From Neurospora tetrasperma FGSC 2508 (Eukaryota > Ascomycota > Sordariomycetes > Sordariales > Sordariaceae): a stretch of DNA of 64,000 nt. Positions 45,251 through 55,959 of this stretch are shown here, piece after piece. Each line of letters opens with the position of its first letter. Position 1 is the first letter of the stretch. The position numbers and the translations under genes are program-made. Below the pieces are notes generated by a model. That model was not told the origin of the DNA, did not search any database, and was given only the letters and a program-made list of their open reading frames with translations. The stretch spans positions 2,204,593 to 2,268,592 of the forward strand of contig NW_009799099.1 in assembly GCF_000213175.1 (NCBI RefSeq), written 5' to 3'.

Positions 45251-45520
45251 ATGTCGGCTGCTGCCCAGAACTCTGCCTACTCCATCACAATGTCTCCTCC
45301 TCCCTTCGACCTGGGCTCCTACTCCCGCTCCATGCATCAGCATACCAAGCGCCAGATGGAGGCCGCTTCCCAGACAAACCTGCCCAGATCATCGGGGTCG
45401 CCTTCCAACAACCAGAACTCCAACGGCCAGAGCCAATCGAACGCCACACCAAGTCTACCCAACGGCGTCTCGGGTACTACTCGCTCGAGGAACTCCAGCG
45501 AGTACAGCTATCAATCGTGA
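45251..45520 (+). CDS. small hypothetical protein, 89 residues
   Basis: A single-exon small protein, Ser/Asn/Gln-rich throughout (SNNQNSNGQSQSNATP). Slightly more ordered segments are MSPPPFDLGSYSRSMHQHTK and RQMEAAS. It ends SRNSSEYSYQS. I use the ATG at 45251 (AGAAATGTC); an in-frame TTG-started extension at 45206 is a Thr-rich leader translation and is rejected. The promoter has a TATATA box, and the leader is long and pyrimidine-rich, as for highly expressed fungal genes. No signal peptide, no transmembrane segment and no recognised family. Likely intrinsically disordered. Codon choice is C-ending, which supports a real and well-expressed gene. Confidence 0.65.
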   Translation: MSAAAQNSAYSITMSPPPFDLGSYSRSMHQHTKRQMEAASQTNLPRSSGSPSNNQNSNGQSQSNATPSLPNGVSGTTRSRNSSEYSYQS

Positions 45521-46592
45521 GAGCTGCTCCGAGAGTGTGTAAGGATGGGATGGACTGGTTGATTGAGTACACACACTCCTACTCTTGACTACCACCCAAC
45601 CCGCGCCCACAATCAGGCCTTGCTTCTTTGGTCATCTGGGGGGAAAAAAAAGGATGACATCAATGCTCCTAGAGAACAACGTCAGAGCGTCTCGCTGCAG
45701 TGTATCACTGCATGCCGGAAAAGAGCAAGGTGTGCATGCGACAGGCAGGACACGACGAGGACCGTACATGATGCATGATTTCTCCAACAGGAGTGGAACT
45801 CGTCATGTTTCTCGCGGCCTGGTCCATTTGACCCAAAAAATGTTCCATATCGCATGCAACCCTATCAAGGTGTCGGGCTAAGGTGTCGGGTTTCAGTGGT
45901 GGTGGTTGTCTACTTCTGATCTTTCGTCATGTAATTCGGGTTATCGATTGAGGGGAGTTTATTCTCCTTTGCATATTGGTGGCTTTGAAGAACTGGCGAG
46001 TTTTGTGTTTTTTTACGAATATTCTCTCTTTCTGTTGAACTGGCAAGGCGTTTCGTGGGAGACGGAAAGGTTTTCTTTTTTCTCGTTGTGGGTTCCCAGG
46101 GAATATATCTAGAAGGGAAAGCGAAGTTGTTATCATACGGTATACGGAGCTTGTTTCTGGGCCATGAGATTCGGGATCTGGCAGAGGAAACTCTTTTGGG
46201 GATTGTACATAATAGTCGTCAGATTTCCCGGAATGATTGATGATTATACCCATTCATGATCTATTCAACGTGTTGTTTTTAGAATGTTTGAAAATCTGTG
46301 TTGATCTACGATGCTCTAACTAACGGTGAGTGTGGGTTATCAATTGGCTGTATTGACTAGAAGTAAACTCACTGGGTATCAACATCCATCCATCTACCAC
46401 GTCGATCATGTTTGCTGCGATGTACACTAGAAGGCTGAAAGAATGGCCATTGCGGACCGCTCCTCGTGGCATTCGACAATCTGCATTCGGCAATCTCCAT
46501 CATGAGATCCATGATGCCTCTCCACACCCTGACGTACTGATGGTGAAAATTTTCGAACCAAGGTATCTTGACTTCCCGCCCGGTTTGTTTCC
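45521..46592. other. intergenic stretch between convergent genes
   Basis: 1.07 kb. Holds the 3'UTR of the 89-residue gene and of YJU2. No gene is supported. The centre (45880-46150) is T-rich on the plus strand. Confidence 0.45.
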
Positions 46593-47567
46593 TCAGACCA
46601 GGGGTTGCTTCTTCTTGATACCAAGCAAGGCCGAGTGGTCCTTCTTTTTCTTGACCTGGCGCTTGAAACTGGGAGGGGGCATGTCGGTCGCAGCGGCTGA
46701 TGCCGGGTTCGAGGCTGTCACCGCTGTCGCCGTCGCTGCCGTTGACGAAGCAGACGAAGGCCCAACACCAGCACTAGGCGAAGAACCGGACGAGCCCTCC
46801 CCATTTGCCGCCGCCCCAGGGATACTCGGCAGACCCAGCACCTCCTCCTCGGCCGGCGTTTCCTCCAGCTTTTGCTGCAACCTCGCAAACTCAAATGCCT
46901 TCCTAGCCGCTTCTGCATCCTCCTCCTCCTCTCTCCTCCTCCTCTCCTCCTCCTCGCTCAATCCCCTCCCACCAAGTAGACTCTCAATATCCACCCCACC
47001 TTCCCTTTGCGCCTTCTCCAGTCTCGCATTCCGACTCCGAATCTCATCCAACGCATCCGCGACCGCCATCTCCCTTTTGGCGTCAGCCGTCTTTTGCTCC
47101 AGTTCCGCCATCGCATTCCTCTCCTCCGCTTGCGCAATCTCCCCATTCTCATCCGCCATCTCCCTCTCGATCCGGTCCAGTCTCTGCTCATCCGTCTCCT
47201 CCAGTTCCCCTTCCAACCCGCGGCGCCACGGCTCCGTGTTCCGCTTGGCGCCCTTCTCGACAGCATAGTCCTGGTTTTTGGGGTCGGTCCGGAAGACGAT
47301 CTCGGCACTACAGCGCGTGCATCGGATGTAGAAGCGGTAGATCTGGATGCCGAGGTAGCGCTCGTCGACGGGAGTTTCCTTGCGCGCGTTGAACTTGCGC
47401 CCTTTGTACATGTATTCGCCGCAGGTGGAGCAGCGCAGGGAAAAGGGGGCCATGAGGCGGACGGTTTGGACTTTGGGGCCGGTTTGCTTGGGTTGCCGCG
47501 AGCGGCCGACGAGGGAGGGGTCGAAATCCGGGGGGTAGTATTTGGTTAGGACTTTGCGTTCGGACAT
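46593..47567 (-). CDS. yju2: pre-mRNA splicing factor YJU2 (CCDC94/Cwf16 family)
   Basis: A 324-residue nuclear splicing factor. YJU2 joins the activated spliceosome (NineTeen complex) and promotes the first transesterification by docking the branch helix. The start [17 protein letters not shown] is close to invariant in the family. The zinc-binding Cys pairs are C46-x2-C49 ([19 protein letters not shown]) and C83-x2-C86 ([18 protein letters not shown]). The [11 protein letters not shown] segment completes the N-terminal domain, about residues 1-115. The rest is charged coiled-coil and then Ser/Ala-rich. The C-terminal end [16 protein letters not shown] is basic, as in fungal and animal members. 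It is single-exon and shares a 1.06-kb divergent promoter with the MORG1/WDR83-like gene. Confidence 0.95.
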   Translation of the reverse strand: MSERKVLTKYYPPDFDPSLVGRSRQPKQTGPKVQTVRLMAPFSLRCSTCGEYMYKGRKFNARKETPVDERYLGIQIYRFYIRCTRCSAEIVFRTDPKNQDYAVEKGAKRNTEPWRRGLEGELEETDEQRLDRIEREMADENGEIAQAEERNAMAELEQKTADAKREMAVADALDEIRSRNARLEKAQREGGVDIESLLGGRGLSEEEERRRREEEEDAEAARKAFEFARLQQKLEETPAEEEVLGLPSIPGAAANGEGSSGSSPSAGVGPSSASSTAATATAVTASNPASAAATDMPPPSFKRQVKKKKDHSALLGIKKKQPLV

Positions 47568-48630
47568 TTTGAGGGTGGATGGGGGTTGATGATTTGATCA
47601 AGGTCGAAAAGGTTGACTGTTTGGTCGCTTTGTCTAACAGGGCAACGAGTGTGAAGCGCTTGTGTTGCAAAGATGTGTAGTGATGATTTTCAGCGTGTTG
47701 ATTCTGGTGTAATCGCGCGACAGAAGTTTAATGTCGTGAAACTGGTGAAACCGGTGAACTCGACAAAGAGATGTTGTTAAAGGTCTGGAGTTCGGCAAGG
47801 GGAAGCGGACAGGTGAGGTTGTGGTTGTTGCTGGGTTCTGTCGGATAAGCAGCAGATCGAGATCATGATTCCCCCAAGAGACTTATCCATCAAGGTGGGC
47901 GCGCCACGTGAGGCTGGGGTGCAGGCAAGAACGGGAGCTTGTGCCACCCCCCACTTTCCGCTGTCAGATTTCTAGTTTCATCGGTCACGGTGTTAACGAG
48001 CAGACAGGTTGCAAATAGTCGAAGCACAGATACGCTCCCGTCGGTATGGATGTTTGCCATCTTTCTCGCGGGGAAAGAAGAGCTCGATCAGCGCGGAGTA
48101 CTACTGTGGTATGTTGCATACGGTCGATCAACTGTGTGGCTTTGTTCATCCTTTCTGTCGCTGAACCTGGTGCACGCACCGTGACATCTTGGCGGATCCG
48201 AGTCGCGTAACAGTTCAAGTTATGAGCGTACTGTGTAGCAGTTGCGGGTTAGGGTTATCAACGATCATCCGCCTTTTAACCCACTGCGCGCTTGTGAACC
48301 TTTTGTGAATATCTCCCGTTAATACAAACCGCAACTTGAACGAGCATCGCTCATTGTTTGCCGACGGTTCGAAGACTCGAACAAGGTCCCGCTGAAAATA
48401 CTGAAGCATCACTTTCATATTGTCTTCAATATTACTTTCAGCATCTGGCAAAGTTAGTCGGTATTCCAGGTATCCAAAAACACGCCGGTCACACAATCAA
48501 CACGATCACATAGTTGCCTGACATGAGATAATCCCATCACCACCCACGGCATCAACGCCGATATGAAATCCACCAAACATAAACAATAACACAAATGGCC
48601 CAGAGCTGAAACAGAAACACCCCGGTCCAA
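47568..48630. promoter_or_regulatory. divergent promoter region, YJU2 / WD40 gene
   Basis: 1063 bp between two divergent ATGs. GGGTTAGGGTTATC at 48245-48258 is a telobox-like TTAGGG element near the middle. No TATA box is evident. No other gene is supported; the sequence from 47880 to 48500 has short open frames only. Confidence 0.45.
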
Positions 48631-49875
48631 ATGGATGTGTACGACAATAACACCTTTAATGGGAATGACGATTTTCCCCGAAAGATCCTGTCCCAGCTGC
48701 TAGGCTCAAATGGTATGGCCTCTCACCTCCGCCAACCTAACCCTCTCATCCCAATCCTCAGCTAACCACAACCCCCTTTTATCGAAACAGGCCCCGTCCA
48801 CGCAGTAACCTACTCTGCCTCACCAGGGACTTACATTCTCACCGGATCTGCCGACCGGTCCATCCGTCTCTACAACCCCATCCCAGCCTCCCCCTCGTCT
48901 TCAACCACCACCACCACCACCTTATCAACCTCCTTCATCACAAAACCTTCCCAGGCCCCCTCAACCACACCCCCACAAGGCCGCCTGATCCAAACCTACA
49001 CCTCCCACGGCTACGAAGTCCTCTCCCTCTCCGTTTCCTCCTCCAACGCCACCTTTGCGTCCTCAGGCGGCGACCGCGCCGTCTTCCTCTGGGACGTTTC
49101 GACAGCCACCACCATCCGCCGCTTTTCCAACCAGGGCCACACCACGGGGCGCATCAACTCGGTCATTTTCGCTGGCGTCGATGATTCCTTGCTGATTTCG
49201 GGAGGCCACGACACGACGGTGCGGATATGGGATGTGCGCTCGCAGAGTTCAAGTAGACCCGTGCAGGTGCTGGGGGACGCCAAGGATGGGATTACGAGTC
49301 TTGCTGTTTCTCCCGGAGGAGCGGAGGTACTGGCGGGGAGTGTGGATGGACGGGTGAGGACGTATGATGTGCGGATGGGACGGTTGGTGACGGACGTTTT
49401 CCCGGGAGCGGTGACGAGCCTGTGTCTGGCGAGAGATGGGAAGACGGTTCTAGTGGGGAGTTTGGATAGTAAGATCCGGTTGATGGACAGGAGCAATGGG
49501 CAGTGTTTGAGGACGTATGGCGGCGATGGAAATGCGAACGGGGACGCAGCTGGGGGGTGGACGAATAAGGAGATTAGGGTGCAGAGCGTGCTGGGAGGCG
49601 GGGAGAGATGGGTTGTTGCTGGTGATGAGAATGGAGCGGAGAACTCGAACGGAGAGGGACGAGTGTGGGCTTGGGATCTCTTGACCGGCAAGCTTGTGGC
49701 TAAGCTTGGGGTTCCGTGGGGGCCGGGTGGTGGGAAGGTTGTGGTGGGAAGGGATGGGAAGGAAAAGGAGAGGAAGAATGTGGTCAGTTGTGTTGCGTGG
49801 AAGGACGGTGGGTTTGGGAACCAGTTTTGTGTCGGCGGTACATCGGGGGTTGTGACAGTGTATGGAGAAGCGTGA
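48631..49875 (+). CDS. WD40-repeat protein, MORG1/WDR83-like
   Basis: A 388-residue beta-propeller. Exon 1 (48631-48712) starts MDVYDNNTFNG and ends in QLLGSN; the 78-bp intron (GTATGG, branch CTAAC, AACAG) is in phase 1; exon 2 is 48791-49875. WD repeats are visible: VHAVTYSASPGTYILTGSAD with RSIRLYNP, then SLSVSSSNATFASSGGDRAV with FLWD, then INSVIFAGVDDSLLISGGHD with TTVRIWDV, followed by ITSLAVSPGGAEVLAGSVDG, then VTSLCLARDGKTVLVGSLDS, and later repeats ending GTSGVVTVYGE. Human WDR83/MORG1 organises MAPK modules and is also found in spliceosomal complexes. Fungal orthologues have the same propeller with an insertion of low-complexity Ser/Thr, as here (about residues 62-85). Orthology is likely but rests on layout and repeat pattern. 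Confidence 0.82.
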
Positions 49876-50492
49876 TCATCAGTGCTAGTCTTGAATGCAT
49901 CGAAGAAAATGGATCGATATCTGAGAGCTCGTACAGCCGTTTACCTATGTTTTTACTTGATGCAAAATTCCATACCGATCTAGTTTAGGGGAAGGACCAG
50001 GGCACAGTGTACGTCACGTATCATACAATGCGGGTACGAATTGGTTCCTCTATTCCGATCAAAAATTCAACAAGAGTAAGCCGTTCCGCATCTTCTAACA
50101 GTTTGAACCCTCATACTACTCTAAACAGACGTATCCGCAGCGTCTTCGGTGGCATAGAACCGCCCTGAGAATCCAAGAACACACCCCGTAACCGCCCATT
50201 TTGATCATGTGTCGTGCATCAGGAATTCGTCATAAATTAGTATGTACAAGCATCATTAGATGGCTGGATACCGCCAGCGTCAGACAAGTTCCTTCGTCAG
50301 TTCCATAAGCGTATGTATCCCGAAAGCATGTCATATGCAACACCGCAAGGCTACGTAGCCGGGTATGATACAGTAGCGCGGCCTAGAGACTTTTCGTTGT
50401 CGAAAACTCAGCCAGCGCCAACGCTCCATTACTGTTTCGTGTTTAATTTGTTTTTTTTCGATGTGTGTGTCGTTCGGGTTTCGTCCACCAGC
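49876..50492. other. intergenic stretch between convergent genes
   Basis: 617 bp between the WD40 gene and the mannosyltransferase. It should hold both 3'UTRs. No gene is supported. Confidence 0.5.
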
Positions 50493-51883
50493 TTAGCCCA
50501 TGCCGACGTACTTGAACCAGTTGGGTCTGCAGTCTTCCCTGTTGAGCCAGGCCTCGCCATCGGTGAAACGGCCGGTAACACAGCCCTTGCACTTGGGGGA
50601 GTTGGGACAGTTGAAGAAGGGAATGTGCTGATAGCCAATATCGCGGAACCTAAAAAGGGATGGTCAGCATAAGTGGTTTAGGCAAATTTTCTGTCGACAC
50701 TCACCAATGAATCTTGCTAGAGTCTTCGAAGAGACCCAGGGCAATACTGTGAACAGGTGCGTCACCCCAACGCTCGTAGAAAAAGCCACCGGCACGGTCC
50801 AAGTGGTTGAAATAATCCTCGTACGCCTTGCTGCGCCAGAAGTTCATATCGCCAATCTCAAAGTTGCTCCAAAAGTGGCATGTCGAATAACCGTTGGCAT
50901 CCTTTGTGTGGTCGGGACGGCGGGTCTTGTCCGTCAGCCAATTCATGGCGCTGTTCTCGTGCACATACTCGGGGTGCTCGGCCAAGAACTTTTCGGTTTC
51001 GGGCCACAGAGTAGTGATGGAAGCCGGGGCGTCGTACAGGTTGATGGTGAAGCCGTACGTCTTGTTGTTATCGTGCATGTAGCGGAAAACGTCATAGTCG
51101 ACATCGCAAAAGAAGTGAACGTTGGGCTCGACGCGCCAGTAGTACTGCGTGTTGGCCAGGGCCGGGTGCTTGTAGAACATGCCGCTGTTCCACCGGCACA
51201 TCTGGTGGTACGAGATTTTGTCGGCATACTGAATCTTCTTTTCTTCGAGGATCTTGACCGACTCGTGGTACAGGTCCTGGTTAATCCATGATGGCATTTC
51301 CCAGTGCTCCTTGGGAATAAGTTCTGTAACCGTCATAGTGAAATCAGCCCGTCTGCTCTACGTATCATGCCGTGTGGGTGGCTACACCGCCTTACATACC
51401 GTATCTGACCTCGGCCTTCGTTACCGCGCGCGTTCTCTTCTTGAACTCTTCGGAAAAGGGCACGTCGTTGAAAAAGGTCCAGGGGTAGTTGAACTTGTGG
51501 TTCCATGTCCGCTCGAGGTCGCGCATCGCCTGCAGCATGCCTTCCAGCTCCTCGTTTCGCACCAGCGCCAGCAGAGTGGCATTGATTCTGGCCGAGTTCT
51601 TTGCGCCCGGCGCATAGTCTTCGGAAGCGCGTATGAGCTTCCCTTCGGGTTCTCCCGTAGCTGTGCGACGCGCAAGAGCAGATTAGCATCGAACAGCAAT
51701 GCGACGGCGGACAAAACAAAAGCGCCACATCCACTTACGGTCCAGGTTGGGATCTCGCTCAAAGGACAAGTATTTGTCTTTGGTCATGGCGGTTCCCGAT
51801 GGCGACAGAAGCTGCCATATGAAGAAACACCAGACGAGCGCAGCCGCCAGGGCCAGGGCTCGTACTGGGCGAGCAATCGCCAT
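50493..51883 (-). CDS. alpha-1,2-mannosyltransferase, GT15 (KTR/KRE2) family
   Basis: A 393-residue Golgi type II membrane enzyme that adds alpha-1,2-mannose to O- and N-glycans of secreted and cell-wall proteins, using GDP-mannose. Four exons join in frame: 51883-51739, 51660-51400, 51323-50705, 50649-50493. Introns are 78, 76, 75-type and 54 bp in size (51738-51661, 51399-51324, 50704-50650), with GTAAGT, GTATGT and GTGAGT donors. The N-terminus has a short cytosolic tail and one TM helix (ALALAAALVWCFFIWQLL). The catalytic domain shows NATLLALVRNEEL, YPWTFFNDVPFSEEF, YADKISYHQMCRWNSGMFY, YYWRVEPNVHFFCDVDYD, NGYSTCHFWSNFEIGDM and DRAGGFFYERWGDAPVHS, all family blocks. The final exon ends NWFKYVGMG. 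Which KTR subfamily it is cannot be told. Confidence 0.93.
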
Positions 51884-53129
51884 TGTGATAGGAGGTTAGG
51901 AGACTGGAGAAGTCCAAGTGTCCAACCGGGATGGTTCGAGGTGTCACGGCCACGGGGTTGACTACTTCATCTATCAAACGGTGATATACCTAGGTTGATG
52001 GTGGGATCGCAGCGCGGGGCTCGGCGACGTGCCGACTCTTGTACTGCGATGGCCAAGCTCGGGGGTGGGTCGAGTGGTGATGGCCTGAAAAAGGGGAAGA
52101 CAGGAACAAGGCAGAATTCAGGAAGGTCGAAAAAGATGGAGATGCCAGCGCCGATGTTAGGTGTGTTTGCTTGTCAGGCGCAGATGGGCACAGATACAGC
52201 TGCAGGCAGGAAAGGCGGAAAAGGGGATCACTAAAAGTTACAGCGGGCGGGCAGCGAGGTCCCACGCTGGTGGCTCCCCACTGCCCGCCCGCCGCCACTA
52301 TCAGCGCAGTCCCTATCGGTGCGTCCAGACGACCGGGATTCGCGTGTCTGAGGCTGATAGCGCTGCCCCTGTCGCATTGGACGGACGGGTGCTTGTTTGC
52401 CTTGGCACCACTTCAAAGGCTCAAACAATTGTTTTGGTTCGAATAGGGGTTCATTGAAACTCTTGACCACGGCCACACTCTGATTTGATACCACCCGATT
52501 GGCGACGTGGTTGAGTTGGGTGTGGCTTGTTGCTGTACCTTTGGACGGGAAGTGGTCTTGCCTGCCTGGGCTTGTCGTCGTGGTGACCGGCAGGCTATCA
52601 GGTGAAAACGAAGGGATGTGGCTGGTCCGTGCGCCTGCCTGCTGTTGTTCGGTGCTGCCCGCTGGAACATGGCCGCTGCAGTGCATCAGGTGCGTGCCCG
52701 TGAGGTCTTGTCCCTGTGGTTGAGACGGCCAGTCTATGCCCGTTGAGAACCTCGACAACATTCACCTGACTTTTTGCAATTCCATTTCTTCCATTCAACG
52801 AAAGCTTCTTCCTCTCAGCTGCTTCACAAAAAAGATGGTCCTGCTTGAGACGTCCAATGTTCTCATTGAGTGAATTGACATTTGATTGGACTTACCTTTA
52901 TAATAGGAACTAGTGCATTACCACCTGTTCCCAACTTCACACACTGCTAATTCCCTAGCAAGAGCAGCTCGTTCGGTAAACCCAACCTGGACGTCAAGCG
53001 ATGCTAGTGGATCAAGTCGCGTCTAACACTGCTTGCGACGAAACACCAGTTTGAGCCGGGCAGTAGACTTTCACTTCTCGTGTTTACTCACTCCATTCTC
53101 AGGATGCTCAGTCACTGCAAGGCGGTAGC
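51884..53129. promoter_or_regulatory. divergent promoter region, mannosyltransferase / gamma-tubulin complex gene
   Basis: 1246 bp between divergent ATGs. It contains a perfect 12-bp inverted repeat (52243-52254 and 52281-52292) and a single CTAGGTTGATGG motif near 51990. Open frames of about 175 codons across it have random composition and are not called. Other regulatory sites are not identified. Confidence 0.45.
52243..52292. repeat. perfect 12-bp inverted repeat, 26-bp loop
   Basis: GCGGGCGGGCAG at 52243-52254 and its exact reverse complement CTGCCCGCCCGC at 52281-52292. The pair could fold into a strong hairpin or serve as two inverted GC-box-like sites. Its location is in the divergent promoter region of the mannosyltransferase and gamma-tubulin complex genes. 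Confidence 0.65.
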
Positions 53130-55959
53130 ATGTCATACCTTTCAGAGCTCGCGGCGTTGACCGACGAGCTTATTGATGCCGTTGCCGCCGTCCCAAAGGT
53201 CTGTTATTTTCAATCCCCCTTTTCCGGCCATGGCCTGCCTTGACTGACATTGCCATCAGACCCAAAAACGAAAACTCCAGTCTCTGAGGGAATCAACAGT
53301 ACAAAGTCTGCTGAACCAGAACTTTCTTAGGACGAACCAGTTCGAGGTGCAGAACCGCCTGGCTGGGCTTGTGGAACGCTTCCGCATCATCAATCGAGAA
53401 CCCCTTGGAGACGCCCTTGAGCAACGACTGGATGCACTCAAGCCGCACGTCAACGACTTCACCCCTGAAGTATTGCACTTTCTCCTGGAGCTGTCCGACA
53501 AGCCTGCACAAAAGTCCAGGCTGAGCGATCTTGAGCGCCTGAAAGAACCAGAGAAGGATGCCGTACCCAAACTGACTTGGCGACAGATTGCCAAGGAAGA
53601 TGGCTGGCATCAAGAGCGCGCTCTGTGGAAAATTCTTGACCATGCTCCGAGTTCAGACGAAGAAGACTATTACGAACGCGAGCATGTGGCTTCCGATGTT
53701 TCCATTGCATCTCCAAGCACAGCTTCCTCAGTTCCAGACGATGCCCCACGCACAGCACAGGACTTGGCCATCAAGCTCTCAGGCGGTGAAGAGTTGCTGA
53801 GACGGATCCTAGACAGCCAGGACTGGAGAAATGCTACCCATGATTTTGACCCCGATGGGCGACAGAAGAAGACGCCCATCACAAGTCTCCAACTTCTCCG
53901 CGAAGTTGTATTTATGCTCCGCGGCCTGCCAACCTCTCTTTTTGATTTGGCATGTAAGCCTGTTCCCGACTACGTGCTGGAGGAAGTTTCGTGGCAGACG
54001 TACGATGCTCTGGTGAACACCTTTTCCGAATGTGGCCGAAAGCTCGCCCCGCTGCGCATTTACGCTAGCAAAAAGGAAAAAGAAGAACCACTTCTCCAGG
54101 TGTTCCAGGACTCACTTCAAAAGGCTCTTCAGTCATTCGACCAAGAGTTGACTGCTATTCAAGGGCGGTTTGTTACCATTCACAAGGACGTGATTGTCAG
54201 CCTAGTGGCCATGTTGGCAGAACTAGGGCCGTCATTAGCCCCCTTATATGTCCTTTCCGGTATCGTACAGCAAGTCCATCGGGAACGCAATACTAAGGCA
54301 TTTCGTTACCTTGAATTGCTTTATGACGCAGTCGGAATGGCACAAATGGAAGGTAGCCTTGACACATATAAGCTTCTGGGGACCATCTTCCTTGATTGCT
54401 TTCAAGTGTACCTGAAACCTATCCGATTCTGGATGGAAGAAGGGGAACTCCTCGCCGGAGATCGGACCTTTTTCATCGGCAAGTCATCTGCGAGGCCCCA
54501 GTTGCACCAAATATGGGAACAGCAGTTTCACCAACTCGTCAGCTCGGAAGGAGTCTTGAATGCCCCACGGTTCCTGAGTCCTGCTGTTGATCGAATAGTC
54601 CGGGCTGGAAAAAGCATTGTGGTCTTGAAACATCTCAAGCGATATTCCCCTGTAGCAGACCGGATGAAAGCAGAGGAACCACCCATGGAATTTGCTGCCG
54701 TCTGCTCAGATGGCACTAGCTTTGCGCCATTCTCGGAGCTCTTTGGCAATGCCTTTAACAAGTGGATTCAAAGCAAATACCACTCAGCATCCATCACGTT
54801 GCTTGATATCCTGTTCGACTCATACGGGCTATCGCGGGCATTCGACGCTCTCCGATGTCTCTACTTGATGTCCGACGGCGCCACCTCGGATGCCTTTGCT
54901 TCGACCATCTTCAGACAACTGGATAACTTCAGTACGAGTTGGAACGACAAGTTCACACTGACCGAAATTGCTCAGGAGGCATTTTCACAGTGCGTGGCCG
55001 GGCATCGCTTGTCCGCCGATATCGAGCAACGGTATATCGCCAACAGCCCAGCCGCTTCCCGGGCCTCAGTCCGCAACACCCTCCCAGCTATCCGCCTCAT
55101 TTACCACTTACCATGGCCTATCCAGATGATCATCAGTCCGGCCGAGGTCAAAGGGTATCAAACAATGTTTGTCTTCCTGCTCCAAACTCGCAGAGCCATA
55201 TACCTTCTCAAGCACCCGCTCTTGGGAACCACCACCACGCCAGCCCGCCACCAATCCACCTACTACCTTCTTCGAACCAAGCTCCTCTGGTTCTGCAACA
55301 CCATGATGAGCTACCTCACCACGCTCGTCTTTGCGCCCAACATCAACAAAATGGACGAAGCCTTACAACATGCGCTGGACGTTGACGACGTCGGCGAGGT
55401 GCACTCCAAGTTTCTCGATCGGATCCTCAGCGAATCCTGCCAAGGGAAGCGACTTCGTCCCATCCGCGACTGCATCCTGGACATATACGACCTGGCCATC
55501 AAGCTGGAAGACAGCCACCAGGCGGAGATAGCCAGGCTGGAAGAGGAGCAGCAGGAGATTTCGAGGCTGTCGACATTCTCGGCTTCGCAGCAGCAGCAAC
55601 AGCACAAGCGAAAGACTAGAGCGGGGAGGACGGCCTCGTTGTATAGCAAGACAGGTTTAGGGGTGGGAATTGATGGGGAGGATGACGGTGATGATGATGA
55701 AGGTGAAAACGCTGCTTGTGCTATAAGGGAGGAGAAGTGGAAGAGGAGTATTATGGAGGACGCCCTTGCAAGGGGCAACAATAAGTCAACTGCTGCGGTC
55801 ATGAAAGAGATGCACAGCGACTTTGAGCGGCATCTCAGGTTTGTCGCGAACGGACTGAGAGGTGTGGCGAGGGGGAGCAGGGAGGATGCGGCGGCGAAGT
55901 GGGACTTGCTGGCGGAGATGCTTGAGGGGGGGATCAAAGAGGCGAGACATGTTTTCTGA
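53130..55959 (+). CDS. gamma-tubulin complex component (GCP family, probably GCP5-like)
   Basis: A 922-residue microtubule nucleation protein of the Spc97/Spc98 family that would form part of the gamma-tubulin ring complex at spindle pole bodies. Exon 1 (53130-53198) gives 23 residues, MSYLSELAALTDELIDAVAA then VPK; a 61-bp phase-0 intron (donor GTCTGT, branch CTGAC, CATCAG) leads to exon 2 (53260-55959), which continues TQKRKLQSLRESTVQSLLNQ. The start at the GTG in frame at 53347 is too late, as the ordered sequence extends upstream. Central family blocks are FRYLELLYDAVGMAQMEGSL, VYLKPIRFWMEEGELLAGDR with TFFI, and LPAIRLIYHLPWPIQMIISP with a C-terminal region RTKLLWFCNTMMSYLTTLVF. The N-terminal SWRQIAKEDGWHQE-type segment suggests GCP5. 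The tail has acidic stretches. GCP4 or GCP6 cannot be excluded. Confidence 0.88.

Noticed and set aside
52231-52761. 176-codon minus-strand frame
   Set aside because: Random-looking composition across a promoter region with an inverted repeat.
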